Counted from the first letter of the stretch, positions 1 through 9,864 are shown. The stretch: DNA of 64,000 bases from Neorhizobium tomejilense (GCA_002968845.1 PVBG01000001.1:372001-436000); one strand, 5' to 3'. Notes: a model not told the origin generated them from the letters alone. Program-made: numbers and translations.

Positions 1-1
1 A

Positions 2-1600
2 TGGCCACTCCTGACTTTCCTCGGATTGCTGTTGTTTCCAGGGCTGCCTGTCGCGTCGTTCCTGCTGAATACTCTCAGGTCCCATACGCTCGGCGTCGCA
101 ATGCCGGTCGCTATTCAGTGGCAAGGCCACAAAGCGGTTGAGCGACAAGACATAGCCTTCTTTCACGACCTTTTCGCTGGGCAGGTCGCCTCACGGCTGT
201 CTCAGGTCGCATCAGCCGTCCAGCAGCAAATTATCGCCGCGTTCCAAACGATTCCCCGTTTCATCCTCTCGATGGCCGGGTCCGTCCTGCTTCTCGCTGC
301 CTTGTCCTGGCAACTGGCTCTGCCAGTCGTCGTATGGATCGTACTCAACGTCGCGCTGGCGGTGAAGATGGCACCGATCTTCACGGAACGCTCCCGGCGT
401 ACCGCAAAGCGGCGCAGCCTCATCGCGGGCACAATCAACGATCTCTACAGCAATATGCCGATGATCAAGCAGTTTGCGGCAGAGGATAGCGAGGCCGGGG
501 CCATTCGCCGTGTGCTTCAAAATTCGGTGACTACGCAACATAGCGAGCAGCGCATATATCGGACTTCGGAACTGATCGTCGTCGTCCTGAATACCGGGCT
601 TTGGATTGCTATTCTTTCCATTGGGCTGTCCGGCATGGTCAAAAGTTTTGTCACGGTGGGGGAGTTCGTCGCGTCGGTTGCTATCCTGCAGCGCCTGTCA
701 GGCCACACTTTCACTTTCCTCCAGATGGGGCAGCAGATTTTCCAGGCGATAGGCACGATCAAGGATGCGATGCCGGTGATGACAACCCCGCCGACTATCA
801 CGGACCCTCCTGATGCCAAAGAAATTGAAGTCCCCAAAGGAGAGGTTCGGTTCCAGGACGTCTGCTTCTCTTACCGGGCTGGAAAGCAGGTGATCGAAAA
901 TCTTTCTCTCACCGTCAAATCAGGTGAGAAAGTTGGACTGGTCGGATTGTCAGGTGCCGGGAAGACGACGTTGGTGAGCCTGCTTCTGCGGTTCTACGAC
1001 ATTAAGGAGGGCGCGATCCTGATCGATGGGCAGGACATCCGCTCTGTCACCCAGGCAAGCCTTCGCCGGAACATAGGCGTCATCGCCCAGGATGTCGCAC
1101 TCCTTCATCGTTCCGTCGGTGACAATATCCGGTACGGGCGGCCTGAAGCATCGCAAGAGGAAGTCGAAGAGGCGGCGAGAACAGCTCGGGCCGATGCCTT
1201 CATTGCCGATCTGGCAGATGGCGAAGGCCGAAAAGGTTACATGGCATATGTTGGTGATCGCGGCATCAAGTTATCAGGAGGTCAGCGTCAGCGGGTTGCC
1301 ATCGCGCGTGTCCTTTTAAAAGACGCGCCGATTTTGGTGCTCGATGAGGCGACGTCCGCCCTCGATAGCGAATCTGAAGCGGCGATCCAGGACAGGCTCA
1401 GCCTGGTGATGGAAGGCAAGACGGTCATAGCTATTGCCCACCGCCTTTCGACTATCGCGAAGATGGACCGAATTGTCGTCCTTGATGGCGGCCGCATCGT
1501 CGAAGAAGGCACTCCCAACGAACTCGTGGATCGGGATGGCCTGTTCTCACGCCTCTGGAAGCGTCAGACCGGCGGTTTCATGCCTGAGGAACTCGAATGA
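2..1600 (+). CDS. ABC exporter, fused permease-ATPase (5' truncated by window edge)
   Basis: Half-transporter of the type that works as a homodimer in the inner membrane to export lipids, drugs or peptides. The reading frame is open to the first bases of the window, so the first membrane helices lie outside it. The visible part has several hydrophobic helices followed by a complete ATPase: Walker A GLSGAGKTT, ABC signature LSGGQRQRVAIAR, Walker B ILVLDEATSALD and the switch AHRLSTI. The domain order is permease then ATPase, as in the MsbA/LmrA-like family. No substrate can be named. A second exporter of the same general layout lies at 10112-11932 on the other strand. Confidence 0.93.
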   Translation, partial: WPLLTFLGLLLFPGLPVASFLLNTLRSHTLGVAMPVAIQWQGHKAVERQDIAFFHDLFAGQVASRLSQVASAVQQQIIAAFQTIPRFILSMAGSVLLLAALSWQLALPVVVWIVLNVALAVKMAPIFTERSRRTAKRRSLIAGTINDLYSNMPMIKQFAAEDSEAGAIRRVLQNSVTTQHSEQRIYRTSELIVVVLNTGLWIAILSIGLSGMVKSFVTVGEFVASVAILQRLSGHTFTFLQMGQQIFQAIGTIKDAMPVMTTPPTITDPPDAKEIEVPKGEVRFQDVCFSYRAGKQVIENLSLTVKSGEKVGLVGLSGAGKTTLVSLLLRFYDIKEGAILIDGQDIRSVTQASLRRNIGVIAQDVALLHRSVGDNIRYGRPEASQEEVEEAARTARADAFIADLADGEGRKGYMAYVGDRGIKLSGGQRQRVAIARVLLKDAPILVLDEATSALDSESEAAIQDRLSLVMEGKTVIAIAHRLSTIAKMDRIVVLDGGRIVEEGTPNELVDRDGLFSRLWKRQTGGFMPEELE

Positions 1601-1778
1601 TCACGCTCGTCAGCCTTGAATTCTTTCCCACCTTTGCGCGTGGGCCGTCACGAAAGTTCCTGCTGCCCCAAAGCCGCCAACAGGTTTGCCGACCTTCATT
1701 GACGCGAGATCAACGCCGTGATCGTCATGACAATCATGGTGTCCAGCAACGGGGCACTTCTTTCCAAAAGGGACTCGC

Positions 1779-2237
1779 ATGACCGACTTGACAGGCAAGC
1801 CACCTGCAACAAGCCGCGTGGCATCTCTCGCCTTCCTATTGGCTTGGGCCGCGTTATGGTCGGCCTGGCTCTCCATTGCGATGACACGTTCATACATCCA
1901 CTACGGCGACTTAAACTTCGGTGCCACAACGTGGCTCCTCCCGCTCTTCGTGGTGCCATTGATCTTGGTACTTCCCGCTATTGCCACTGTTGGGCTAGAG
2001 CGAGTTGGCATCCTTCATGGGGTAGCCTCCACGACAATCGCCGGTGGCTGTATCAGTGCTTTGCAAGCTCTCGTCTTGTTGCAGGCTTCTGGCAACGAGG
2101 CAGTATTTATGGACTACAGCAGGCTGCTAATCGTCAGCAGCAACTTTATCCCCGGCCTTGTGTGGGGAATCATTTACTCTTGGCTAGCCAGTCGAAGCCG
2201 AAAATACTCCCGAGTGATGAATGAACCTTCCCGATGA
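1779..2237 (+). CDS. small integral membrane protein, unknown function
   Basis: A 152-residue protein with four likely membrane helices (roughly residues 14-36, 46-72, 76-98 and 110-135) and a basic C-terminal tail. The AAAAGGGAC upstream of the ATG is a good ribosome binding site. I do not recognise the family. It follows the ABC exporter with a 178-base gap, so an independent transcript is likely. A longer ORF in another frame over the same bases lacks membrane-protein character and looks like a shadow. Confidence 0.6.
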   Translation: MTDLTGKPPATSRVASLAFLLAWAALWSAWLSIAMTRSYIHYGDLNFGATTWLLPLFVVPLILVLPAIATVGLERVGILHGVASTTIAGGCISALQALVLLQASGNEAVFMDYSRLLIVSSNFIPGLVWGIIYSWLASRSRKYSRVMNEPSR

Positions 2238-2428
2238 CAAGGCCGAATGCGAAACTGGTGGGCAGGCGTTGAACGCGGCCATCAGGGAATACCCCCTGGA
2301 TGGCTTTTTATCTCTTTAGAGTCGATGAATCCATGCAGGGGTTAGGCATCCATCCACGATGAAATGATCGAGGCGAGGGGCTCCGCAATGGAAAGCCTGA
2401 TGCGAAAACCCAAACCGTTGAAGGCGGC

Positions 2429-3409
2429 TCACTCCCCCAGATTTCGCCGGAAGAACGCTACCACTTCGGCATTAAACTCCCGGTGAAAGGCGGCGCGGTC
2501 GAAGCCCGGAGCGTCGATGCACACTTCCGAAGACATTTGGATTTTAGGGCACGGCGTCATAAACGATAGATGGACGGCCATGGGCACGATCCGGAAGTCA
2601 GGTTTTCTCGGCAATACACGCGCAAGGGTCGCAACATCTTCCGGCGATGCGCCGCCACCCCCTCCCAGCTCCGATCCCCATAGCTGAAGCGGAATCGTGA
2701 CATCTTTCACGCTTTCCGCCGTCTGAAATACGATGCTGAGAGGGTCTGCGACTACCATCGCCCTGATGCGGGGATCATGCGTTAGCGTCTGGGGCAACGG
2801 AGGTCGTTGCGGAGGCCTGGCTTGATTGACTTGCGAGCAACCGACTGCTTTCGGGTCAGAACAACGCGGCGGCAGCTTGCTGAAATCCGGATTGGCTCCG
2901 GCAAGAACAAGTCCCGTGTAGCCGCCCTGGGAGAAGCCATAGAAGCCGATCCGTTGCGGGTCGATCTTGGCGGAATCCGCGAAGTCCCCGAGCATAAAAT
3001 CAATGGTTCGTTTGATATCGACAGGTCGCCCGATCAGCACACCCAAACCATTCGCGCGGCTCATGTCGGCATAGTTTGCATGCGGATGATTGATGGCGAC
3101 AACGAGGGTTCCGGAATCAGCCAAGGCCTCGGCTGTATCATGATGGCCGAGATACCAGCCACCATAGCCGTGCGAGAGGATCACAAGCGGCAGCCTTTCT
3201 CCGGCAATCGGGCAGTCCGGTGACGCTGGCACCGTGAGCGTTCTGATCTGCACATCTTCAGGCGCTTCGGAACAAGGCGACCACATCGCCGCATCGATTG
3301 CCGGAGCGTCCTGCCCCCCAGGGATGTGAAGAAACTTCAGGCCTGCGCCATGGGCAGGTGACATGGAGAGGCAAAAGGCGGCCGCGAGGACCAAGCGTAG
3401 AAGTGTCAT
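2429..3409 (-). CDS. secreted alpha/beta hydrolase (PAF-acetylhydrolase/dienelactone hydrolase-like)
   Basis: A 326-residue protein with an N-terminal signal peptide (hydrophobic to about residue 21, ending in AHG-A). It has the alpha/beta hydrolase features ILSHGYGG (oxyanion region) and the nucleophile elbow GFSQGG, with the catalytic serine near residue 160. Late His and Asp candidates occur near the C terminus (VHLSF). It probably hydrolyses an ester in the periplasm; the substrate is unknown. A GGAG site lies 8 bases before the ATG. It is divergent from the PadR gene at 3559, so the 150-base gap between them carries promoters for both. Confidence 0.82.
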   Translation of the reverse strand: MTLLRLVLAAAFCLSMSPAHGAGLKFLHIPGGQDAPAIDAAMWSPCSEAPEDVQIRTLTVPASPDCPIAGERLPLVILSHGYGGWYLGHHDTAEALADSGTLVVAINHPHANYADMSRANGLGVLIGRPVDIKRTIDFMLGDFADSAKIDPQRIGFYGFSQGGYTGLVLAGANPDFSKLPPRCSDPKAVGCSQVNQARPPQRPPLPQTLTHDPRIRAMVVADPLSIVFQTAESVKDVTIPLQLWGSELGGGGGASPEDVATLARVLPRKPDFRIVPMAVHLSFMTPCPKIQMSSEVCIDAPGFDRAAFHREFNAEVVAFFRRNLGE

Positions 3410-3558
3410 GGTGATTGCTCCGGGTTGCGAAAAGTAATCCGACAGCCCGACCCTTCGTCGTGCCGCGACTGTTCAAAAGGCGAAATCAGTAACCTCGCGT
3501 CGCTATCTTGCATTAACAGGTAGCGTGCTATAAACAATTTGTAAATATGAGGAATGGA

Positions 3559-3885
3559 ATGGCCGACTCGATCCAAGTCCAATTGAGAAAAGGGGCGCTC
3601 GATCTGTGTGTACTCGCCGTGCTGTCGCGCGGTGAGAGCTACGGCTATGAAATCGCCAGCACCTTGGTCGCAGCTGTCGGCATGGGCGAAGGCACGATCT
3701 ATCCCCTGATGCGCCGCATGCAGAACGATGGCCTTGTTGCCACCCGCCTTGTCGAATCCAGTAGCGGGCCGCCTCGCAAATATTATCGGCTCACGCCGCT
3801 TGGCCACACCGTCTTCGAGGCGCATCGCAACGACTGGCGCTCCTTTGCGGCCGCCGTCGATAAACTTCTTGAGGATTTGTCATGA
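3559..3885 (+). CDS. PadR-family transcriptional regulator
   Basis: A 108-residue winged-helix regulator. The first 80 residues carry the PadR pattern: LRKGALDLCVLAVLS, YGYEIAS, GTIYPLMRRMQNDGLV and the wing region GPPRKYYRLT. I chose the ATG at 3559 rather than 3547 because GAGGA sits 5 bases before it. Its last codons overlap the next ATG (ATGA), so it is translationally coupled to the HAAS-domain membrane gene. PadR genes of this kind usually control their own operon in response to envelope stress or small molecules. Confidence 0.9.
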   Translation: MADSIQVQLRKGALDLCVLAVLSRGESYGYEIASTLVAAVGMGEGTIYPLMRRMQNDGLVATRLVESSSGPPRKYYRLTPLGHTVFEAHRNDWRSFAAAVDKLLEDLS

Positions 3886-4454
3886 AAAAGCATGCCTTTC
3901 TCAACACGCTGCGGCGCGGCCTTAGCGGTCTCCCAGACGACGTGATCGAAGAAATAATGTCCGATTATTCGGCCCATTTCGCCGAATCCGAGAGCCGAGG
4001 ACGCAGCGAAGCGGAGGTAGCTTCGGCACTTGGCGACCCTGCCAGGATCGCGAGGGAGCTGCGGGCGGATGTCGGACTGAAGCGTTTTGAAGCGCATTGG
4101 AGCCCGGCAAACTTCATCTCTGCAGCCGTGGCCCTGACTGGACTGGTTTTCGTCGATCTCCTTCTCCTGATGCCGCTGCTGATACTGGCAACTGTGTTAG
4201 CGGTCGGGTTTGCCGCTGGCCTGGTGGCGATTGGAGCAGTTGGATTGAAGGTCGTTTTCACGGCTTTGCTCTTTTACCCGGGTGGCGCGCTCACCGCTTT
4301 GCTGGCCCACCTGTGTATCGGTGTTGGACTTGTGAGCGGTTTCCTCGGAGGCAGCGCCTTGCTCCTGATGGCGCTGGGAACTGGTATCCGCATACTCGGC
4401 CGGTATGCGCGATTGCATTTCCGTGTGGTCCGGCCGGATCGGCTCGGCATCTGA
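3882..4454 (+). CDS. HAAS/DUF1700-like membrane protein
   Basis: A 190-residue protein. The first about 70 residues form a charged helical segment of the HAAS type (LRRGLSGLPDDVIEEIMSDY, then AEVASALGDPARIAREL). About four membrane helices rich in Gly, Ala and Leu follow. This domain is the usual partner of PadR regulators. The gene starts inside the PadR stop codon and is followed after 32 bases by the GIN-domain gene, making a three-gene operon. Confidence 0.85.
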   Translation: MKKHAFLNTLRRGLSGLPDDVIEEIMSDYSAHFAESESRGRSEAEVASALGDPARIARELRADVGLKRFEAHWSPANFISAAVALTGLVFVDLLLLMPLLILATVLAVGFAAGLVAIGAVGLKVVFTALLFYPGGALTALLAHLCIGVGLVSGFLGGSALLLMALGTGIRILGRYARLHFRVVRPDRLGI

Positions 4455-4486
4455 CAGATTCAATGAAGTTCTCAAAGGGACCAGAC

Positions 4487-5191
4487 ATGACTCGGACACT
4501 CGCAATCATCGCGACGGGAGGACTGATCGGTGCCGCCGCCTTTCTGACGCTCGGAACCGTTCTTTCCGGTCCGGACTGGGCTAGCGCCGCATATTTGTGG
4601 AACGGAGAATCGACGTGCGAGCCTGCAAGCGGTACGCGGCAGCAGGTTACGTTGCCTTTTGTTGCAGGCGACAGGCTGGTGATCGACCTGCCCGGTTCAA
4701 TCCAATATCAGCCGGGGATGAAGGCAGAGGTTGTCGTCACCGGAGACTCAGCACTGCTCAGTCATGTGAGCATTGAATCCGGGCGACTGGGCCTGGATTG
4801 CGCTCCTGGCGGGTCTGCCTCGCGGCTTGATGTCAAGCTATCGGGGCCAGCCATCGCCAGGTGGGATTTGTTCGGCAACAGCGATTTGACCCTGTCGCAG
4901 ATCAACCAGCCGGAGCTTCAGGTGAACATCAAGGGCAGCGGGAACTCCACCGCAACCGGAATTACAGACGCAGTCAATCTCAGCATTTCCGGTTCTGGCG
5001 AAGCCCGGTTCGAAGGTCTGACCGCAAAGACGGCGACGGTGCAAATCCGTGGGAGCGGCGATGCAAAGGTAACCGCACAGGCAGATGCCGACGTCTCAAT
5101 TTACGGGAGCGGCAATGTTGAGTTGTCGGGGCATCCCACTATGAAGCGTGCAGAGATCAAGGGTAGCGGCCGCATCGTGCAGATACCGTGA
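4487..5191 (+). CDS. GIN-domain (DUF2807) periplasmic beta-solenoid protein
   Basis: A 234-residue protein with a short N-terminal hydrophobic segment that should export or anchor it. The rest is Gly/Ser/Asn-rich beta structure with repeated units of the form G-S-G-x (KGSGNS, SGSGEA, RGSGDA, YGSGNV, KGSGRI), typical of the putative auto-transporter adhesin head GIN domain. Start chosen at the ATG preceded by AAGGGA; a second in-frame ATG lies at 4463. Third gene of the PadR operon. Its role is unknown; envelope sensing or protection fits the operon type. Confidence 0.8.
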   Translation: MTRTLAIIATGGLIGAAAFLTLGTVLSGPDWASAAYLWNGESTCEPASGTRQQVTLPFVAGDRLVIDLPGSIQYQPGMKAEVVVTGDSALLSHVSIESGRLGLDCAPGGSASRLDVKLSGPAIARWDLFGNSDLTLSQINQPELQVNIKGSGNSTATGITDAVNLSISGSGEARFEGLTAKTATVQIRGSGDAKVTAQADADVSIYGSGNVELSGHPTMKRAEIKGSGRIVQIP

Positions 5192-5444
5192 ACCACAAGG
5201 ACGTCATTCCAACGCGGCAGGCCTATGTGGGTAAAAGGGGGGAGCCGTCGAGGGATTTCGGCGGAAGTCGGTCCGATGCAGCCATCCGGCTCTTCCGCAC
5301 CGTAGGCCGCCATTTCCGAGGCTGCTGGTCGATTTGAGCCGAGTGCACTGAAGCGATGTTCAGCGAGGCTGGCCCATCGCAGCACGTAGAGGTTCTGCAG
5401 CCGTCGATGAGCCAAACTGGAACCGAAGATGAATTTGGCCTAGT

Positions 5445-6095
5445 TCAGGCGCTCGCTGGTCGAGCATCACCGGTCAACATCAACCTGAGGCCGAGGAAGA
5501 TCAAAACCGCGCCAGTGAAACGTTCCTGCCACGCTACCCAACCCGGACGTCGGGCAAGCCAGCCGCCGACCAAACCGAAGAGCAGCGCGACGGAGCTAAG
5601 AACGGCGACCCCGGAAAGTTTTTGCAACAGCCCGAGCACAAGGAGCTGTGTCCAGACCGGTCCTCGTGACGGATCAATGAACTGCGGCAGGAAGGCGAAC
5701 ATGAACAAGAGCGGCTTCGGGTTGGTCAAATTGTTGATCATTCCCTCGCGCATCGCTGACCAAGCAGAGACCCGGTGCATCTCAGCCGCTCCGGCCTGAC
5801 AGTGGATGCTTTGCCAAATGAGGCGCACCCCTAGCCAGACGAGATAGATTGCCCCCGCCCAACGTAGGAGCATGAAAGCGACAGGTGAGGCATTTAGGAG
5901 GGAGGCGACCCCGAGCACCAGTAAGGGGAGTTGAACCGTGCTCGCCAGGAGCGTCATGCCGAGCACGGTACAGAGCGCGACCCGTCTCCCTTGGCCGACG
6001 CTTCTCCCGAGAATGAGCATCATGTCGGGGCCAGGCGTAATCTGCATGAAAAGTACGGCTGCAGCAAAGGCAATAAGAGTGCTTAGTTCGGGCAT
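5445..6095 (-). CDS. LysE/RhtB-family amino-acid exporter
   Basis: A 216-residue membrane protein with about six hydrophobic helices and the family signature near the N terminus, ITPGPDMMLILGRSVGQGRR, plus NLTNPKPLLFM in the middle. Members export amino acids or related small molecules. The start at 6095 gives the usual family length; the frame extends 46 codons upstream but that part is not membrane-like. No associated LysG-type regulator is adjacent. Confidence 0.9.
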   Translation of the reverse strand: MPELSTLIAFAAAVLFMQITPGPDMMLILGRSVGQGRRVALCTVLGMTLLASTVQLPLLVLGVASLLNASPVAFMLLRWAGAIYLVWLGVRLIWQSIHCQAGAAEMHRVSAWSAMREGMINNLTNPKPLLFMFAFLPQFIDPSRGPVWTQLLVLGLLQKLSGVAVLSSVALLFGLVGGWLARRPGWVAWQERFTGAVLIFLGLRLMLTGDARPASA

Positions 6096-6295
6096 GAGGA
6101 GGTCTGCAGAGTTGGAGTCAGAGGGCAACGTATTAAACGCCGTTTCTATCCGTCTACTGATTGTCGCGGTCGCAAAAATCTTCCAGTTAAGGCGACGCCT
6201 GTTTTGCGACATAGCAGCATAGGTTGTTGCCAAGGGTGGCTAGGACCGCAAATGGCGCTATCCCGCCACTGACGGCTTCCCGTGACGCAGCCCGT

Positions 6296-8128
6296 TTAAC
6301 GAGTCGTATCTATTTCCAGGATCACAGGGTTATGGTCACTTACCTGATCCAGGGCATCCGCGTTTAGGTTCAAGTACGTTGCAGACGCCTCAATCTGAGC
6401 CCCGCCTATGACGAAATGGTCGATAGCTTCCCTGACGCCATTGAAAGCATATGACGCTGTAAAACTCTCTCCCCGCCGGTCGGGCTTAAAGTCGAAGCGA
6501 AGGTTGCTGTCCCGGATCGGTTCTAGCGCTTCGGAGTCAGCGTGATCGTTAAAATCGCCCATCAGGATGATTGCCGGAGGATTTGCACCGTACCGGCGCT
6601 CTAACTCCGACACCAGGCGCTCTGCCTGGCGTTTGCGACCGGCTGTACTGCCGGGCTTCGGGTCTTCGGCGTTGGTGTAGAGCCCATCGTCACCAAGCTT
6701 TGAAGACAGGTGCAGATTGACGAACACGAAGGGTTTTCCGCCGATCTCGACTTCAACCAGGACAGGTTTGCGTGTGCTGGAAAATGGGTTCGCGTCTCGA
6801 TCACAACGATCCGCCGTATCAAAGAGGCGCTCGGAACTCTTGATGGAGAGTCCTGCGTCGTTGCGGATGAGAAAGACATTCCGGATGTTACCACCCGGCG
6901 CGCCGCCATCGGTATTCGGTAGAACTGGGTCCAATGCAATAGCCTTGTAGAGGGGGCCGCCTGCCGAAGATATCGCTTGAACCAACGCCTCAATGGTCAG
7001 TTGGGCTGTGGTCGTTGCAGTTGCCCCCTCTCCATCATCGTCCTGAACTTCCTGAAGGCCGATAACAGTCGGGGAATTCAGATCGGTCACAATCTGATCG
7101 GCCATCCGTTTAATTTTCAGGGCGGCTCCTTGCGACGCCACCGACATGTTTTCAGCATTGTAGGTAGCGATGCGAACTCCTTCTCCGAAAGTCGGAGCAG
7201 GAAGCTCCACGTGAGCAGGCTGGGGCAGGGAGGCAGCGTCGATGATGTCATCCAGGATGACCATGTAGACGCCGTTCTGATAACTCATGATCCCCGTCAG
7301 GTCGCCAAGCGGTGTGCCGACGGTGGGGGCAAACGGGGGCTGATCTTTGGCTCGGTGGACCTCGAAAACCTCGGGAAAGACGTGGCCAGCTTTGGTCAAA
7401 GGGAGACCGTAAGCTGATTTCTCACTTGCATCGAGCGATGCTTGCGAAGCCACCCAGAAGGTCTCCCACCGAGGTTCCTTGCGAGACACGGCAATTGCGT
7501 CGCGAATAATGACCCGCATCCCTTCCAGCGCCTCGAAGTAGTCACGAGGGTGTTTAGCGGGATTGAAGGGAGTGTTCGGGACATCAGCAAATGAGATATC
7601 CGTCGTAGCGCCCGGGGGATTGAATTCGGCCGGAGCAGGAAGCTGAGCCGACCCGGTGACCTCCACAGCTGTCACTGAATTTAGTTGGGTGATCCGCAGA
7701 AAGCTCTTCCGGTCGTCGCTTTGAACCTCGTTGATCTCGGTCGTGCCACAGACTGCGACCTTACGGGTCCGCATAATGGGGGGTACAGGGAACGGCTGGA
7801 ATTCGTCCGGCTTGCCGGTCACTCGAACCGTGTCGCCGCGTTTGGGGACCGCAAACGTGGACGAGTTACCAGGAAAGACAAATATGCCTTCGGAGGTTGC
7901 TGCATCGCTGTCGGGTTGAGGCGACTGAACAAAGAAACCTCTGCCGAAGTGGCCGGTCACAACACCTGTGATGGTAACTTCAGTGTCGAAGGGCAGGGGT
8001 GTCCTATGATCGGCTCCCTGGACCGACGCTATTGGGGATTCTGCGCCATGGGCATTGATTGACCCCGAGGCTATCAACAACGCGGCCAAGCATAGGCATT
8101 TGATTTGATCCCGGTAAGCCATCGCCAT
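6296..8128 (-). CDS. ExeM/NucH-like secreted endonuclease/exonuclease/phosphatase family protein
   Basis: A 610-residue protein with a signal peptide (hydrophobic to about residue 25, cleaved near AHGAES). An N-terminal OB-like segment (VTITGVVTGHFGRGFFVQSP, a YhcR-type nuclease-associated domain) is followed by an endonuclease/exonuclease/phosphatase domain showing RIATYNAENM, GLQEVQ, NLHLSSKLGDDG, ILMGDFNDHADSEAL and a terminal SDHNPV. These supply the metal-binding Asn, Glu, Asp, Asn and His. It probably degrades extracellular DNA. The start at 8128 has TTGTTGGGGG just upstream. Confidence 0.88.
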   Translation of the reverse strand: MAMAYRDQIKCLCLAALLIASGSINAHGAESPIASVQGADHRTPLPFDTEVTITGVVTGHFGRGFFVQSPQPDSDAATSEGIFVFPGNSSTFAVPKRGDTVRVTGKPDEFQPFPVPPIMRTRKVAVCGTTEINEVQSDDRKSFLRITQLNSVTAVEVTGSAQLPAPAEFNPPGATTDISFADVPNTPFNPAKHPRDYFEALEGMRVIIRDAIAVSRKEPRWETFWVASQASLDASEKSAYGLPLTKAGHVFPEVFEVHRAKDQPPFAPTVGTPLGDLTGIMSYQNGVYMVILDDIIDAASLPQPAHVELPAPTFGEGVRIATYNAENMSVASQGAALKIKRMADQIVTDLNSPTVIGLQEVQDDDGEGATATTTAQLTIEALVQAISSAGGPLYKAIALDPVLPNTDGGAPGGNIRNVFLIRNDAGLSIKSSERLFDTADRCDRDANPFSSTRKPVLVEVEIGGKPFVFVNLHLSSKLGDDGLYTNAEDPKPGSTAGRKRQAERLVSELERRYGANPPAIILMGDFNDHADSEALEPIRDSNLRFDFKPDRRGESFTASYAFNGVREAIDHFVIGGAQIEASATYLNLNADALDQVSDHNPVILEIDTTR

Positions 8129-8369
8129 GTCCCCCAACAATGTAAACTGAAGGCTAGCACACGTGTATGACGTTGCAATGTAAATCAATGGTGGTAGCGC
8201 GGGCTTGCGTAAGCTTCTTCGAATGGGTTCCACTTGGGTGAAGGCTGGGGGCAGGCCCCCCGATCCGATACCCACTATCGGTATCCTGGGAGCACCGCGA
8301 TACACGGCCGCATCGAGCCCTAGCGTCCCATTTGTTGCCTTTGGACATGCTGAAAGGCATACTGTCAGC

Positions 8370-8726
8370 ATGACGAAGAACGATGACCACGACGCGTATA
8401 TAGCCGCCGCGCCGGAGCAGTTTCGCGCCATGTTGGGTGAATTGCGTGCGCAGCTATCGCGGGCACTACCGGACGCCGAAGAGGTCATGAAGTACGACAT
8501 GCCCGGATTCCAGATCGAAGAAACGATCATCGCGGGCTATGCTGCCTTTAGCAAACAATGTGGTCTCTATGTCGACCCGGGTGCGATTGCTGCGCATGCT
8601 GACGAGATCGCTTCTTTGAAACTCAAGGCGACGAAGACCGGAGTCACGTTCTCGGTGAGTAAGCCCATCACCGAGGAGCTAGTTGAGAAATTGGCAATTA
8701 GTTCGCGTCGCAAAAAGGGATTTTAG
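8370..8726 (+). CDS. DUF1801 (YdhG-like) domain protein
   Basis: A 118-residue soluble protein of the DUF1801 type: DAYIAAAPEQFRAMLGELR, then DAEEVMKYDMPGFQ and later CGLYVDPGAI, KLKATKTGVTFSVSKPITEELVEKL. The family includes the Bacillus iron-chaperone-like YdhG, but the biochemical function is poorly defined. The chosen ATG is where family similarity begins; the frame extends upstream without it. It is transcribed divergently from the nuclease gene. Confidence 0.85.
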   Translation: MTKNDDHDAYIAAAPEQFRAMLGELRAQLSRALPDAEEVMKYDMPGFQIEETIIAGYAAFSKQCGLYVDPGAIAAHADEIASLKLKATKTGVTFSVSKPITEELVEKLAISSRRKKGF

Positions 8727-8850
8727 CGACTGGTGCAGCCCCTAACGAATTTTCTTACAGGCGACTCCAAGGGCGGATGGCCGCAGCTACTTTCCTTGGC
8801 AGCTGCGGATTTTAGCTCGTTGAGCAAAAACGTATTGCGATGGTGCGACC

Positions 8851-9363
8851 ATGCCGGAAACTGAACGACTGATCCTACGCCCGTCACGCCGAGCGGATGT
8901 TCCAGAGCTATTTGAATTCCTTGGAGACGCAACGGCAATGCAGCATACCCACAGCGATAGCATGCTTCGGGAATGCCAACGACGGGTAATGGTCCATGAG
9001 TGGCGAAGACGCCGTGATGGCTGTGCCCCATGGGTGGTGGTGCGGCGTGATGACGGGCGCATTATAGGATGGGGAGGCCTGTACGAGGACCCATTCGATC
9101 CAGGTTGGAATTTCGAGATCGGCTACTACTTTCGGCCTGATGCTTGGGGAAAGGGCTATGCTTCTGAGCTTGTTAGGGCAGCATTGGGTGTTGCAGATCA
9201 GCAGCTCAAGCTTCCGGAAGTCTGGGCGATGGCACATCCGGACAACGGCGGTTCTAGGAGGGTCTTGGAGAAGGCTGGTTTTATATTCACGCGCCATCTC
9301 TCTGATCGAAACCGCCTCCTATTCCGAAGACCACGTCCGGAAGCACTGGAAGGCGGTGCCTAG
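8851..9363 (+). CDS. GNAT acetyltransferase, RimJ/RimL type
   Basis: A 170-residue acetyltransferase. It starts with the usual ETERLILRPSRRADV strand-turn, has the acetyl-CoA loop FEIGYYFRPDAWGKGYASE (Q/R-x-x-G-x-G/A variant WGKGYA) and NGGSRRVLEKAGF near the end. Such proteins acetylate ribosomal-protein N termini or small amines; the substrate is unknown here. Confidence 0.88.
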   Translation: MPETERLILRPSRRADVPELFEFLGDATAMQHTHSDSMLRECQRRVMVHEWRRRRDGCAPWVVVRRDDGRIIGWGGLYEDPFDPGWNFEIGYYFRPDAWGKGYASELVRAALGVADQQLKLPEVWAMAHPDNGGSRRVLEKAGFIFTRHLSDRNRLLFRRPRPEALEGGA

Positions 9364-9864
9364 TTGACACAGGGAATATCAGCCCTCTTTCCAGAGCAGA
9401 CGATCCGCTTGCTCGCAAGCACTACTTTGCGGGCAATGAGATCATTTGGCCCTCGGTTTAACGTTTGGGCGAACGTCCCGCTTAGCGGCATCCTCGAAAC
9501 GCAAAAATGGCCAGTGGCCCTTATCGTTATCTGGCCACTTGTCGCCGCCGCCTATGGCTTTCTTTCAGGCTCCGTCGATTGTCGATATCGGTTTCAAGAG
9601 CTGGACGAGTGCGGACTTTGTCAGGTGGCGAAGCGGCTTGATTGCCATCTCGTCGTATTCAGTTTCAACCGATCTTTTGGCCAATAGATTCTCCTCTGCA
9701 AACCAACGCGCAGGGAGCGGATTGGGTTTCGAGGGATTGGGCTAGCGGCGAGCAAGCCACCCCGCGATTGGAATGTAAACTTTTTCTAATCTGCTGGTCG
9801 GGAATGTCTTGCAGCTCTCAACCGCCTCACCATCTTTAGTCCCACCCAGGTATCGAGGGGCCAT
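9364..9864. other. 500-base stretch without a convincing large gene
   Basis: Two overlapping plus-strand frames of about 100 codons exist here but neither shows a recognisable domain. The only item with a good ribosome binding site is a 39-codon minus-strand ORF (9565-9684), listed separately. The last 10 bases carry the GAGGGG site of the 56-residue Cys-rich ORF. Confidence 0.4.
9565..9684 (-). CDS. possible 39-residue small ORF or gene remnant
   Basis: A TTG start is preceded by AGAGGAG at a 6-base spacing. The peptide has a charged N half and an amphipathic C half (IKPLRHLTKSALVQLL). The same frame continues upstream for about 17 codons with no ATG (ARWFAEEN), so this may instead be the tail of a decayed gene. 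I do not recognise the sequence. Confidence 0.3.
   Translation of the reverse strand: MAKRSVETEYDEMAIKPLRHLTKSALVQLLKPISTIDGA

Noticed and set aside
1718..2224. 168-codon plus-strand ORF overlapping the small membrane protein
   Set aside because: Its product is Arg/Cys/His-rich without structure, while the other frame encodes clear membrane helices with a ribosome binding site.
5101..5415. 104-codon minus-strand ORF after the GIN-domain gene
   Set aside because: Overlaps the end of the GIN-domain gene, shows no family pattern and no good start; treated as non-coding.
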